A program made the position numbers and the translations under genes. Shown piece by piece: positions 8,355 through 16,127 of a stretch of 36,578 bases of DNA. The DNA comes from an uncultured Atopobium sp. Its GTDB lineage: Bacteria; Actinomycetota; Coriobacteriia; Coriobacteriales; Atopobiaceae. Numbering within the stretch: position 1 is the first letter of the stretch; each line of letters begins with the position of its first letter. The notes under the pieces are model-generated. The model did no database searches. It was not told where the DNA came from and saw only the letters and a list, made by a program, of their open reading frames with translations. The stretch spans positions 1 through 36,578 of the forward strand of contig CALIAD010000143.1 of assembly GCA_938041635.1 (NCBI GenBank). Direction: 5' to 3'.

Positions 8355-8804
8355 ATGGATAGCAAGTTTTCACAAACATCTTCTCGTGGCGAGAAGTTCA
8401 AAGAGCTGGCACTGAGTGCCTTGCGTGCATTTGGTTATGGTTGTCTTACAGCAGCTGGAATGAGTGCTGTTATCTTTGCATTTGCGTACTTTACCAGCGG
8501 TATGGATATGTTTACGGGCATCGACTGGGTGCGCCGTGTTATGTACGTCATTTCTTCTTTGGGAATTATTGCTTGCGGCGTTGGTCTGCTCTTTAGCGGA
8601 AAAGAGTACGAGGACCGTCAGATGGGCTTTACGCGCGATATTGATGACCCCATCAGCCTTAAAGAGGGAAAGCTTGATCCTCGTATTTCAAAAATCGAGA
8701 CCAATCACCTTTCTTGGCAGGCAGCAATCCTTTATGCCTCAATTGGTATGTTTGTAGTTACCACTATCTTTGACGAGGTTATGAGCCATACCTTCTTGAT
8801 GTAG
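8355..8804 (+). CDS. Small multi-pass membrane protein, unknown function
   Basis: 149 residues with three likely membrane segments: one around ALRAFGYGCLTAAGMSAVIF, one around VMYVISSLGIIACGVGLLF, and one near the end (ILYASIGMFVVTTIF). A charged loop of about 50 residues separates the second and third. AAGGAG at 8343-8348 supports the ATG at 8355. It is divergent from the UPF0371 gene, with a short AT-rich promoter region between them. I recognise no family. Confidence 0.8.
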   Translation: MDSKFSQTSSRGEKFKELALSALRAFGYGCLTAAGMSAVIFAFAYFTSGMDMFTGIDWVRRVMYVISSLGIIACGVGLLFSGKEYEDRQMGFTRDIDDPISLKEGKLDPRISKIETNHLSWQAAILYASIGMFVVTTIFDEVMSHTFLM

Positions 8805-8813
8805 GTATTCTCG

Positions 8814-8911
8814 CTAGTACAGAGACAACGTACTAGTACAGTGGCAGCTTGCTAGTACAGAGGCAGATTGCCTAGTACAAAGGTAGAGCGCCTAGTATAA
8901 AGGCAGCTCGC
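8814..8911. repeat. Five-unit tandem array of about 20 bp between convergent genes
   Basis: CTAGTACA or CTAGTATA begins at 8814, 8833, 8852, 8872 and 8892, so the period is 19, 19, 20 and 20 bp; a GGCAG-like word follows in most units. The last unit runs into the 3' end of the pth2 coding region, and its CTA supplies the pth2 stop codon (TAG on the minus strand). The array fills the gap between the two genes. Confidence 0.85.
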
Positions 8912-9332
8912 CCGTTAACGGATCAATATCTTCTGCAGCCAGTGGCTCAAACGCCAGACAGGTAAATGTTGGCTCTCCATGGAACTCGGTAAAGCCCGCG
9001 TCCCTAATAAGGGCCACGATAAAACCACGAGCTTTTCCTTTGGCGGCAAGCTCAAGCAACGCTTCTTCAGAATCAACGTAGACGCATACCTTTGCAACGC
9101 CAGCATCAAACCAGTTAGTGATTGCAGAGGTATCTTCGTCAGCATGGTCCAAATAGACCCAATTCTGATCATCGGTAACACGAACCTGATCAAGTCGACG
9201 CTCTTTTGCAAGTGCCATAAGCGTGGCTTCAACACATGCATGGCTAGCCTGAGCAGCAATTTTACCTTTTCGCATCTTAAGATCGCGACGAATAACAATC
9301 ATTTGTTTTGATTTATACGAAGAGCTTGGCAT
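8892..9332 (-). CDS. pth2: Peptidyl-tRNA hydrolase 2 (Pth2, archaeal/eukaryotic type)
   Basis: 146 residues. Pth2 frees tRNA from prematurely dropped peptidyl-tRNA. The core motifs are clear: VIRRDLKMRKGKIAAQASHA at the start, then ALIRDAGFTEF and DIDPLTGELPLY at the end, as in human and archaeal Pth2. Compared with those, the middle carries extra residues (about 50-80, including NWVYLDHADEDTSAITNWF). GAAAGG precedes the ATG at 9332. Pth2 is the minor form in bacteria; whether a standard Pth also exists cannot be seen here. The stop codon lies inside a tandem repeat unit. Confidence 0.85.
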   Translation of the reverse strand: MPSSSYKSKQMIVIRRDLKMRKGKIAAQASHACVEATLMALAKERRLDQVRVTDDQNWVYLDHADEDTSAITNWFDAGVAKVCVYVDSEEALLELAAKGKARGFIVALIRDAGFTEFHGEPTFTCLAFEPLAAEDIDPLTGELPLY

Positions 9333-9549
9333 GAAAAACCTTTCTAGAAACTGAGTGCTTAGTGTACCATTCACGGCTTACCGATTTTTGTCGCAACAAA
9401 ATCCCGAAGGATCAAAAAGGCTCTCTAAAACCAAGAGCGGCGAGAAGAACGTTGAATGTTCAGCTTGTTACATCAATAAGTTAAATAACGGCACCTGAGT
9501 AGAAAGTTGATTCTTGTCTATGTTGCTATGGTTGACTGAGGAGGTGTCT

Positions 9550-10038
9550 ATGAGAGAGTTGGTTATTTTTGTCATGTATATCTGGGCTTCAATATCGGAT
9601 ATGCGAAATCGAACTATTCCAAATAGAATCCCTATTTTGCTCGTTATTTTATGGCCTATTTGGCTTGCCGCAAATGAAAAACCCGCTGAGTTACTGATGA
9701 ATGCATTATGGAGTGAGCTCTTTGTTATAGGTGTACTGATTACCGTAGGTATAGTTACAAAATTTATAGGTCATATGTCTTCTCTGGGAGGGGGAGATAT
9801 TAAACTTATTCTCTCAACATGCCTTTATCTTGAAATAAAAGAGACATTTGTCTTTTTATTTTCGGCAAATATTTTAGGTGTTATGTTTTCTCTTCTGTTC
9901 TTTATTCGGCAAAAATTTTTAAAAAGAGAAGATAGAAATAAAGAAGAAATTACCAGTTCAGATAGTATATTTATGTATACATTTCCTTTTGCACCATTTC
10001 TTGGATTTGGTGTGGCACTTGCGCTATTTTTACGCTAA
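9550..10038 (+). CDS. Prepilin peptidase, A24 family (CpaA/TadV-like)
   Basis: 162 residues, mostly hydrophobic with several membrane segments. The two catalytic aspartates of GxGD aspartic peptidases are visible: Asp17 in SDMRNRTIPN and Asp83 in GGGDIKL. Such enzymes cut the leader of type IV or Flp prepilins at the inner membrane. The short form without the N-methyltransferase domain fits CpaA/TadV. ATG 9550 has GAGGAGGTG just upstream, which decides it over the ATG at 9520. No pilin or Tad/Com genes are nearby, so it is an orphan; its base composition is more AT-rich than its neighbours. Confidence 0.85.
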   Translation: MRELVIFVMYIWASISDMRNRTIPNRIPILLVILWPIWLAANEKPAELLMNALWSELFVIGVLITVGIVTKFIGHMSSLGGGDIKLILSTCLYLEIKETFVFLFSANILGVMFSLLFFIRQKFLKREDRNKEEITSSDSIFMYTFPFAPFLGFGVALALFLR

Positions 10039-10119
10039 AATCGAGAAGTGTTATATGAATTTAAAAATTCTTCTAATTCCCGAATATATAAAAAGTTTTT
10101 TCTGCTATCAATAGTTTAC

Positions 10120-10299
10120 ACGTTGCGTTGAGAGATTGAGTACCCCCAACACTCAATTTCATTACTGAATGGCCCCGACTGTTCAGATCTCTCGTTATGC
10201 GAGGCAACGTATGCCATGGAGGCAGGACGACTATTAACGTGGTCGCACACATGTCGCCCTGCCTCATGGCAACCTTTAAGAGCAAGAAGCTCTGCTTCT
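10120..10299. ncRNA. Candidate structured RNA or complex inverted-repeat element, unidentified
   Basis: Within AT-rich surroundings a denser segment folds as several nested stems. P1: ACGTTGC 10120-10126 with GCAACGT 10204-10210. P2: GAGAG 10130-10134 with CTCTC 10189-10193. P3: TTGAGT 10136-10141 with ACTCAA 10151-10156. P4: CTGAA 10165-10169 with TTCAG 10182-10186. P6: 10213-10231 with 10253-10270, 17 pairs with one bulge and one mismatch. P7: AGAAGC 10285-10290 with GCTTCT 10294-10299. An open frame on the minus strand (10116-10310) covers it but lacks a ribosome binding site. Strand is uncertain, and no promoter or terminator is clear. I cannot match it to a known RNA family by eye. Confidence 0.45.
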
Positions 10300-10597
10300 G
10301 ATATACCCATTATTTCAAGTATTTAAAAGTAAATATACAGCTACTAAGCTATTTTCCTGTGGTTTTATACGTGCCAGAAACCAGCTGCATGGATCATCCA
10401 AAATCTTAAAAGCCAGATGGCGTAGAGGTCTTTGTCATTGCATAAAATCGCTGATACATTATTTTGCATAGTTCAATTGATTTTTGCATATCTTTTGTAT
10501 AGCCAATTAATCCCAGACAGAAGAGTCACTTACGATTTATTTACGTAACAGGTATGCAATTTTCTTTAAATTTCCGCTTGTAAAACAACATAACAAA

Positions 10598-10626
10598 TTG
10601 TATCTGAAGATATTTTAGTGTAGTAT
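10598..10626 (+). promoter_or_regulatory. Promoter of the XRE regulator gene
   Basis: TTGTAT (10598-10603) and TAGTAT (10621-10626) are separated by 17 bp, close to the vegetative consensus. The -10 overlaps the small palindrome GTATgATAC (10623-10631), a possible site for autoregulation (inference). Confidence 0.55.
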
Positions 10627-10704
10627 GATACGGTAACAGCACGAGACTATGCATAAAACATACGCATGTTTTTCAGACATCGTTTGAGCAGATGGGGCTG
10701 TGAG

Positions 10705-11124
10705 ATGGCTAAGGCAGGTGTTACCAAAAAGACCGACCCAGGTTTGGGTAGGACAGTAGCAAGGTTGTTACAAGAAAGTGGCAAGCGCCAGGTAGACCTG
10801 TGCGAATTCTCACATTGGTCACGTGCGTATGTCTCTTATATTTGCACCGAGCGTCGTAAGTGGCCTTCATTTGATAAAGCAAAGGTTATCGCTGACTTCT
10901 TCTCCTTAAGTCTTGATCAACTTTGGGTTGAGCATCTTAAAGATCTTGTTGATGCTGGCGTGGAGCTTACAGAGACGCAGAAGAAGAATTTAGCTGAGGG
11001 TGTTAATCTTCCAAATCCTACTGTTATGCATGACGGAAATGACAATAGAGAATACCTCCAACCTGTTGCTTCCTCGGGGAACGGCTCAGATTACACGCTC
11101 CCGGAAATTCTTGGCGTCGAATAA
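10705..11124 (+). CDS. XRE-family helix-turn-helix protein
   Basis: 139 residues. A Cro/CI-type helix-turn-helix spans about residues 15-70 (GRTVARLLQESGKRQVDLCEFSHWSRAYVS... DKAKVIADFFSLSLDQLW). The C-terminal half is hydrophilic, without a recognisable ligand or peptidase domain. It probably binds DNA and may control itself or the next gene. Start: ATG 10705 is preceded by only a weak GGGG; an upstream ATG at 10666 has no ribosome site, so the shorter form is chosen with moderate confidence. The small Cys protein gene follows on the same strand about 110 bp later. Confidence 0.8.
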   Translation: MAKAGVTKKTDPGLGRTVARLLQESGKRQVDLCEFSHWSRAYVSYICTERRKWPSFDKAKVIADFFSLSLDQLWVEHLKDLVDAGVELTETQKKNLAEGVNLPNPTVMHDGNDNREYLQPVASSGNGSDYTLPEILGVE

Positions 11125-11233
11125 GTATTTTTGACTATTTTTATTGTTTACAATGCCATACTTGCTGTATACGCGTATGATTCAGCGTTGTTCAGATTGC
11201 ATGGGGCTATCTGAAGAGTAGGAGATGTGCAAG

Positions 11234-11482
11234 ATGGCTGGACTACACTGTTCAGACTGCGCTTTTAGCTCGTTCAAATTTAACGAGGACGCCCAGATGT
11301 ATCAGGCGTACTGCTCGCGCGGCTATTTGCTGGCTGATCCACATATCCATGAGCTTTTCGCCATGCACTTTGCTAAGTCTCCAGAGGATTTTGTTCCCGT
11401 CAAAGATCCGTTTAATCGCGAGTATCTAAGGAAGTCATATATCTGCGGAGAATTTATTAAGCGTAAGGATAATTTGGGTTAA
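11234..11482 (+). CDS. Small cysteine-containing protein, unknown function
   Basis: 82 residues starting MAGLHCSDCAFSSFKFN. It carries CxxC near the start and two more Cys (CSRGYLL, ICGEF), so it may bind a metal such as zinc. There is no membrane segment or signal peptide. GGAG at 11221-11224 fits ATG 11234 (9-nt gap); the in-frame ATG at 11225 touches the ribosome site. A clear terminator follows at 11494. It is likely transcribed with, or shortly after, the XRE regulator. I recognise no family. Confidence 0.75.
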   Translation: MAGLHCSDCAFSSFKFNEDAQMYQAYCSRGYLLADPHIHELFAMHFAKSPEDFVPVKDPFNREYLRKSYICGEFIKRKDNLG

Positions 11483-11493
11483 CGGTATGTCTT

Positions 11494-11524
11494 AAAACCC
11501 TGTTATGTAACATAGCAGGGTTTT
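11494..11524 (+). terminator. Rho-independent terminator after the small Cys protein gene
   Basis: AAAACCCTGTTATG pairs with CATAGCAGGGTTTT around TAA, with one G-T pair. It ends in TTTTATT and lies 11 bp after the stop codon. Confidence 0.85.
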
Positions 11525-11725
11525 ATTATGTCTCTGACGTGTTTCTCGTCTAATCAATATCAAAGAATTAAGTAAATATCACAAAAGTTGTTATGTAGCG
11601 CTTATAGATTTCTGCATAATTAGTTAACTTTCTGTTATATGTTCCTCTTAAAACAAGGTAGTATTGATTTGGGGGAATCTCCTTATTACAAGGGGATTTA
11701 AAACATTTATAAAGGAGCGGCAGCA

Positions 11726-12346
11726 ATGTCGAGGCGACCACAAACAGAAAGTTGTGACACACGTCACAAGCTTCTTAAATCCGCAGAGCAAGAGTTTGCT
11801 TTACAGGGATACGATAAAGCTTCACTTCGACAGATTTGTGCACATGCAGGCGTTACCACGGGCGCACTTTATTTCTTCTTTGATAACAAAGAGGACCTCT
11901 TTAAGAATGTTTTGATTCCTGTCACTGAAGGCGCAATTCAGATTCTTGAGGATTACAAAGATCATCTGCTGGTCTCTGGCGAAAGAAATCTTGAAGACAC
12001 TCCTTTGGGTGATAAAGAAACGCTCGAGAAATTCTTGGACCTTCTGTACGGCAATAGGTACGTGGCGCGGATTCTTGTGAATAATCGAGAAAACCCATAT
12101 GTTGCCTATTTCTTTGAAGAGTTGACCGAGGTTATCTCTGCAACCATCAGAGCTATTCTTTATCCTAACGTTGCACAGGTTAAACCCTATGATGAGTTTA
12201 TTATTACCTGGCTTGCTCAAACTGAAATGACCACCATTGTCAATATTCTTAAAAATGATGAGACTCGTGAAGAGGCTGACGGTCACATTAATTCTGCAGT
12301 GATGTTTACGCAAGGTGGCATCAAGGCTTTAGTTGCAGAGCATTAA
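11726..12346 (+). CDS. TetR/AcrR-family transcriptional regulator
   Basis: 206 residues. The N-terminal helix-turn-helix is typical of TetR (LLKSAEQEFALQGYDKASLRQICAHAGVTTGALYFFFDNKEDLFKNV, about residues 17-60). The C-terminal ligand-binding domain is all-helical and not assignable to a ligand. It forms a dimer that usually represses its own and neighbouring genes. The start follows AAGGAGCGG at 11713-11721. A lipoprotein gene with its own promoter lies 85 bp downstream; other targets cannot be deduced. The sequence upstream is AT-rich with several short inverted words but no clear operator. Confidence 0.88.
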   Translation: MSRRPQTESCDTRHKLLKSAEQEFALQGYDKASLRQICAHAGVTTGALYFFFDNKEDLFKNVLIPVTEGAIQILEDYKDHLLVSGERNLEDTPLGDKETLEKFLDLLYGNRYVARILVNNRENPYVAYFFEELTEVISATIRAILYPNVAQVKPYDEFIITWLAQTEMTTIVNILKNDETREEADGHINSAVMFTQGGIKALVAEH

Positions 12347-12367
12347 GTGTTCATCTATGCATAAAAA

Positions 12368-12396
12368 TTGACAATATCTACTTATTTCCGTTATCC
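12368..12396 (+). promoter_or_regulatory. Promoter of the lipoprotein gene
   Basis: A perfect -35 TTGACA (12368-12373) and a -10-like TTATCC (12391-12396) with 17-bp spacing lie 36 bp before the lipoprotein start codon. Confidence 0.6.
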
Positions 12397-12431
12397 TCTT
12401 ACAAGGTATAAATCACCCAAAGGAGACCTTT

Positions 12432-13040
12432 ATGAAGTTCAATAAGCTCGGCCTCGTAGCAGCATCCGCTTCTGCCGTTCTTGCACTTGCTGGCTGCAAT
12501 CTTATTCCAAATCTTGCTGATCCAGGAACCACTACTGGCGGTGGTCAGCAGCAACAGCAGCAGACTGCACCTGATGCAAATACCGCAACTAAGCCTTCAG
12601 ATACTCGTGCTGGTGACTCTGATGCCAAAGACCTCTATGATTCTCTGATGGACAAGCACAACACTTCCGAGCAGATTACCAACGTTCAGAAGTACGTTGA
12701 TGATGTTAAGAAGACTGGCGATAAGACCGAGGTTCTTATCGACACCGATAAGATTACCGTTACCGTTACCGGCATTGGTGTTGACTTTGAGAACTCCAAC
12801 GGCTATCTGGTTGAGGTTGTCAACAAGACCGATACAAACATCTTCCTCCAGACAACAGATACTGCCGTTGGTAAAGATGAGCTGAACCTGTTTGTTAACG
12901 CCGCTCCTAACGCAACTACCAAGGGCTTTGCATACTTTGAGGCAGGCGTAAAGATGGATCCATCCGCTACCATTCGCGGTACCATCCTTGCTCTTTATGG
13001 TTCTGATTACAGCATGGATTCTTTTAGCGTTATGTTCTAA
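12432..13040 (+). CDS. Secreted lipoprotein, unknown function
   Basis: 202 residues with a clear lipoprotein signal peptide: a basic start, a hydrophobic core and lipobox LALAGC with Cys22 as the lipid anchor. A low-complexity linker (GGGQQQQQQTAPD) leads to a folded domain of about 140 residues rich in beta-strand and Thr. That domain resembles the small beta-sandwich domains found on Gram-positive lipoproteins (DUF4352/DUF5067-like), but I cannot assign it firmly. AAAGGAGA precedes the ATG. It is monocistronic, with its own promoter and a strong terminator. Confidence 0.85.
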   Translation: MKFNKLGLVAASASAVLALAGCNLIPNLADPGTTTGGGQQQQQQTAPDANTATKPSDTRAGDSDAKDLYDSLMDKHNTSEQITNVQKYVDDVKKTGDKTEVLIDTDKITVTVTGIGVDFENSNGYLVEVVNKTDTNIFLQTTDTAVGKDELNLFVNAAPNATTKGFAYFEAGVKMDPSATIRGTILALYGSDYSMDSFSVMF

Positions 13041-13063
13041 GTTTCACTTAGTTCGTTGACTGC

Positions 13064-13094
13064 AAAGGCTCAGCTTTTTAGCTGAGCCTTTTTT
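13064..13094 (+). terminator. Rho-independent terminator after the lipoprotein gene
   Basis: AAAGGCTCAGC (13064-13074) pairs with GCTGAGCCTTT (13081-13091) around TTTTTA, and the T-tract runs to 13094. Confidence 0.92.
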
Positions 13095-13215
13095 GTTAGC
13101 GAGAAACCCCGTCAAAAGCAGTTAAATGAGTCAGTGTTAAGCTATTAGAATCCGTTAGACTATAGAGTTGTTAGCTATTAGAAAAGCATATATGCACTGC
13201 ATATAAGGAGCTACG

Positions 13216-14214
13216 ATGCTAGATTTAGATAAAAACACAGACAGGTCATATAACGATCTTATCTTTTTAAAACCTCTTTTTCACAATAAGATTTGGGGCG
13301 GCAGAAGGCTTGCTGAAGAGTATGGCTATGACATTCCTGAAGGTGCAGTAGGAGAGTGCTGGGCAATCAGTGCACATCCTAACGGAGACTGTGAAGTTGC
13401 CTCTGGTGCATATACTGGAAAAACTCTTTCGGAGCTTTGGTCAACGAATCGAGAGCTTTTTGGTAATGCAGAGGGCGACCGTTTCCCACTTCTCATTAAA
13501 ATTCTTGATGCAAAAGATGACCTCTCTGTTCAGGTTCATCCAGATGACACGTACGCAGCAGAACACGAGAATGGTTCTCTGGGAAAGTCTGAGTGCTGGT
13601 ATATTCTTGATGCAAAAGAGAATGGCGATATTGTTGTAGGACAAAATGCCTCCTCAAAAGAAGAGTTTGCAGCCATGGTTGAGCAGGGAAAGTGGACTGA
13701 ACTGCTCAATTATGTTCCTATCAAGGCTGGAGATTTCTTTAGGATTGATCCTGGAACCGTTCACGCCATTAGAACGGGCACGCTTATTCTTGAAACGCAG
13801 CAGAGCTCAGATATTACATACCGTGTGTATGACTATGATCGTTTGGGAGACGATGGCAAGCCTCGTGACTTGCATTTAGCACAGAGTCTTGAGGTTATCG
13901 ATTACGCACAGGAAGCTCCAACATCTGGAGAAATTACTGCTCCAGAAATTGACGGTAAAACTGAACTTATGAGCTGCAAGTACTTCTCGGTAGAAAAATA
14001 CGAGATTCATGAGGCAAAAACTATTGCTCAGCCATGGCCGTTTATGTGCGTAAGTGTCATTAAGGGAGAAGGTATGGTTTGCGCTGACGGCGGCAACGGA
14101 GAAGAGCATAGGATTTGCAAGGGTTCGCATTTTATTGCACCTGCATCTTCTGGTAGCCTGCGCTTTACGGGCACTATGACATTGATTACCTCTCATCTTC
14201 CTCATACAAAGTAG
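13216..14214 (+). CDS. manA: Mannose-6-phosphate isomerase, class I
   Basis: 332 residues, the short Gram-positive type. It interconverts mannose 6-phosphate and fructose 6-phosphate. Zinc ligands are visible: His108 in QVHPDD, Glu126 in SECWYIL and His183 in GTVHAI, with the same spacing (18 and 75) as the Bacillus enzymes. The N-terminal FLKPLFHNKIWGGRRL is the family signature. AAGGAG lies at 13205-13210. Upstream, TTAGCTATTAGAA and TAAGCTATTAGAA occur as a direct repeat that may hold the promoter. It stands alone between two lipoprotein genes, so there is no operon context. Confidence 0.93.
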   Translation: MLDLDKNTDRSYNDLIFLKPLFHNKIWGGRRLAEEYGYDIPEGAVGECWAISAHPNGDCEVASGAYTGKTLSELWSTNRELFGNAEGDRFPLLIKILDAKDDLSVQVHPDDTYAAEHENGSLGKSECWYILDAKENGDIVVGQNASSKEEFAAMVEQGKWTELLNYVPIKAGDFFRIDPGTVHAIRTGTLILETQQSSDITYRVYDYDRLGDDGKPRDLHLAQSLEVIDYAQEAPTSGEITAPEIDGKTELMSCKYFSVEKYEIHEAKTIAQPWPFMCVSVIKGEGMVCADGGNGEEHRICKGSHFIAPASSGSLRFTGTMTLITSHLPHTK

Positions 14215-14313
14215 GATGATACATAAGTCGAATGCAGCTTAATGTGTAACATTTGACTCGTTTCAAGTAGAATATAAAAAGTTGAGCCTTTTATACGTTT
14301 ATAGGAGGAACGT

Positions 14314-15501
14314 ATGAATAAAGAGATGATTACTCGTCGCGCTTTTGCTGGATTGGCTGCAGGCGGTGCTGCCAGCACGCTTGCTGCTTGTAATAGTGAC
14401 GTGATGCAGGCAATCTTAAACCCTGATTCTATTCTTGGTGGAGCTGGTCAAGATCCTCAGAATGGCGGTCAAGGCGGTACTGGTGATGCACCTTCTCAGT
14501 CAGATTTTGTGAAGCTTGAAGAGATTCCAGACCATCCAACGCTAACCGGAGATTTTTCTAAGATTATTACTGGCGTCTGGTGTGTTGACAATGGCGTTGG
14601 AACTAAAGGTGGATCAAAGGAAGGCAAAACCTTTGACCATGGTGGCATGCTTAATCAGGGCTATAACGATGGAACCGTTCTTTACTATTCATTCAAAGAA
14701 GACGGCACTTTCTTCATGCATAATTTTAAAGGTGTGAAGAATGATGGTAAGTGGGAAGCAAAAGGAACTATTGCCATTCAATGTACGTATGATGATGGCG
14801 ATAGTGTGCCAATGCTTTTTGATAAGGACGACAACAACTATCTGAAGTACAGTGATGCCAAGAGCGAAATTACATTTAATTTCAAAAAACTTTCTGACAA
14901 TCCAGACGATACTTCACAGATAGCTTATATTGAAGGACAGGTAGTCAATTTTGCTGCCACCATTCCTGGTACGTATTATCTCTTTGGCTTGCACTATGCA
15001 GATGGTTCTAAAGAAGATTTGACCAGTGATCAGATTGAGTCTATGAATAAGGGTTCTGGCGGAGCGTATACCTTCTCTGCTCATAAGGATGGATCTGCTG
15101 CACTGTTCTATCCAGACGGTAACGTTTCTCCTATTCAGATTGTTGCAGAAGAGCCTTCGGCAGATGGACTTTCTTTCCCCATTCTTGCTCAGGGCTTTTC
15201 AGAAACTGAACAGATATCTAAGTCTGTTCTATACACTACTGCGGAAAATAAAAAGCTTCTCAGTATTGATGCTCCTGGATTTACTCTTAAGTTTGCCCTC
15301 CTTAATCACCGTGAGGATGATTGGGCTAAATATGAGTATCCACCAAAAGCAGAGTTCCCTTGGCAGCCAGATGGTAAGGGTGGCTATAAGCTAGTAACTC
15401 CTACTTCTTCTGGTTCTGGTAATGGTGGTAGCTCTTCAGGAAATGGCGGCAGCTCATCTGGAAATGGTGGCGGCGGCAAGGGCGGTACTGGTAAGAAATA
15501 A
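14314..15501 (+). CDS. Secreted lipoprotein with Gly/Ser-rich tail, unknown function
   Basis: 395 residues. The N-terminus MNKEMITRRAFAGLAAGG has a twin-arginine-like start and leads to a lipobox LAAC, Cys26 being the lipid anchor, so a Tat-exported lipoprotein is plausible. The body carries beta-rich stretches such as GTVLYYSFKEDGTFFMHNF, which read like repeated lipocalin-like or DUF-type sheets; no family is recognised. The last 30 residues are low complexity with repeats of GGSSSGN. A GGAGG site precedes the ATG. The gene ends at a bidirectional terminator shared with mscL. Confidence 0.8.
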   Translation: MNKEMITRRAFAGLAAGGAASTLAACNSDVMQAILNPDSILGGAGQDPQNGGQGGTGDAPSQSDFVKLEEIPDHPTLTGDFSKIITGVWCVDNGVGTKGGSKEGKTFDHGGMLNQGYNDGTVLYYSFKEDGTFFMHNFKGVKNDGKWEAKGTIAIQCTYDDGDSVPMLFDKDDNNYLKYSDAKSEITFNFKKLSDNPDDTSQIAYIEGQVVNFAATIPGTYYLFGLHYADGSKEDLTSDQIESMNKGSGGAYTFSAHKDGSAALFYPDGNVSPIQIVAEEPSADGLSFPILAQGFSETEQISKSVLYTTAENKKLLSIDAPGFTLKFALLNHREDDWAKYEYPPKAEFPWQPDGKGGYKLVTPTSSGSGNGGSSSGNGGSSSGNGGGGKGGTGKK

Positions 15502-15530
15502 CCCAGCCGTTTCTGGTTTCTTTTATTAAC

Positions 15531-15563
15531 AAAAAAGCAGGCATATGATATGCCTGCTTTTTT
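15531..15563. terminator. Bidirectional terminator between lipoprotein and mscL genes
   Basis: AAAAAAGCAGGCATA (15531-15545) pairs with TATGCCTGCTTTTTT (15549-15563) around TGA. It is flanked by an A-run and a T-run, so it works for both convergent genes. Confidence 0.92.
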
Positions 15564-15616
15564 CTTGCTAACCTTTTACGCGTGTAAAAAGCGTGCTTTT
15601 CAGTAGAATACTGATG

Positions 15617-16066
15617 TTACGCAGCGTGTGCGCCGCCCTCAATCTCACCAGTGCAGTGTGGGCAGCGAGTTGCGCCTTCTTTAACCTCTTCAAGGCAATG
15701 TGGGCAGTGTGGGGCTGCAACCTCTTCAACAGCCTCTTCTTCGTCCTTCTTAAGCTTGGAAGCCTTCATGAACTTATTGAGGGCTTTAACCATGCAGAAG
15801 ACAATGAATGCAATGATCAGGAAGTTGATGATTGCGCTGATAAACGCACCAAAGTCAATGCCGTTCTGGGTGCCAGGAACTGGAATAGAAAGACCAGAAA
15901 CCTCGGTGCCACCGCCAGAGATCAGCTTAATAAATGGGTTGATGATGTCATTGACAAGGGAGGTAACAATAGCGGTAAATGCGCCGCCAATGATGATACC
16001 AATAGCCATGTCCATAACATTGCCCTGCTGGATAAACTCTTTAAACTCCTCGATAAACTTTTTCAT
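15617..16066 (-). CDS. mscL: Large-conductance mechanosensitive channel with C-terminal zinc ribbon
   Basis: 149 residues. MscL is a pentameric emergency valve that opens when the membrane is stretched by osmotic downshock. The N-terminal amphipathic helix (KKFIEEFKEFIQQGN), first membrane helix with GIIIGGAFTAIVTSLVNDIINP, and second helix (about 72-93) are standard. The C-terminal part differs from E. coli MscL: after a charged linker it carries CPHC (121-124) and CPHC (135-138), a zinc-ribbon pattern. AAGGGA lies before the ATG. It is downstream of the carboxypeptidase gene on the same strand. Confidence 0.92.
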   Translation of the reverse strand: MKKFIEEFKEFIQQGNVMDMAIGIIIGGAFTAIVTSLVNDIINPFIKLISGGGTEVSGLSIPVPGTQNGIDFGAFISAIINFLIIAFIVFCMVKALNKFMKASKLKKDEEEAVEEVAAPHCPHCLEEVKEGATRCPHCTGEIEGGAHAA

Positions 16067-16127
16067 TTCATCCCTTTCGTTTAATTGGTAGAGGACAGAT
16101 ATTTCTACTCGCGCCTACGGCGTGCGC

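Larger units (their letters stand above)
10039..10704. other. AT-rich intergenic region with structured element and XRE promoter
   Basis: A 666-bp gap. The segment 10120-10299 is GC-richer and strongly self-complementary (separate entry). From 10435 to 10505 the word TTGCATA or TTTTGCATA recurs three times. A promoter for the downstream regulator lies at 10598-10626. The rest shows nothing I can name. Confidence 0.6.

Noticed and set aside
10116..10310. A 64-codon open frame on the minus strand over the structured element
   Set aside because: It has no ribosome binding site and no recognisable motif. The strong internal base pairing explains the sequence better, though a gene remnant cannot be excluded.
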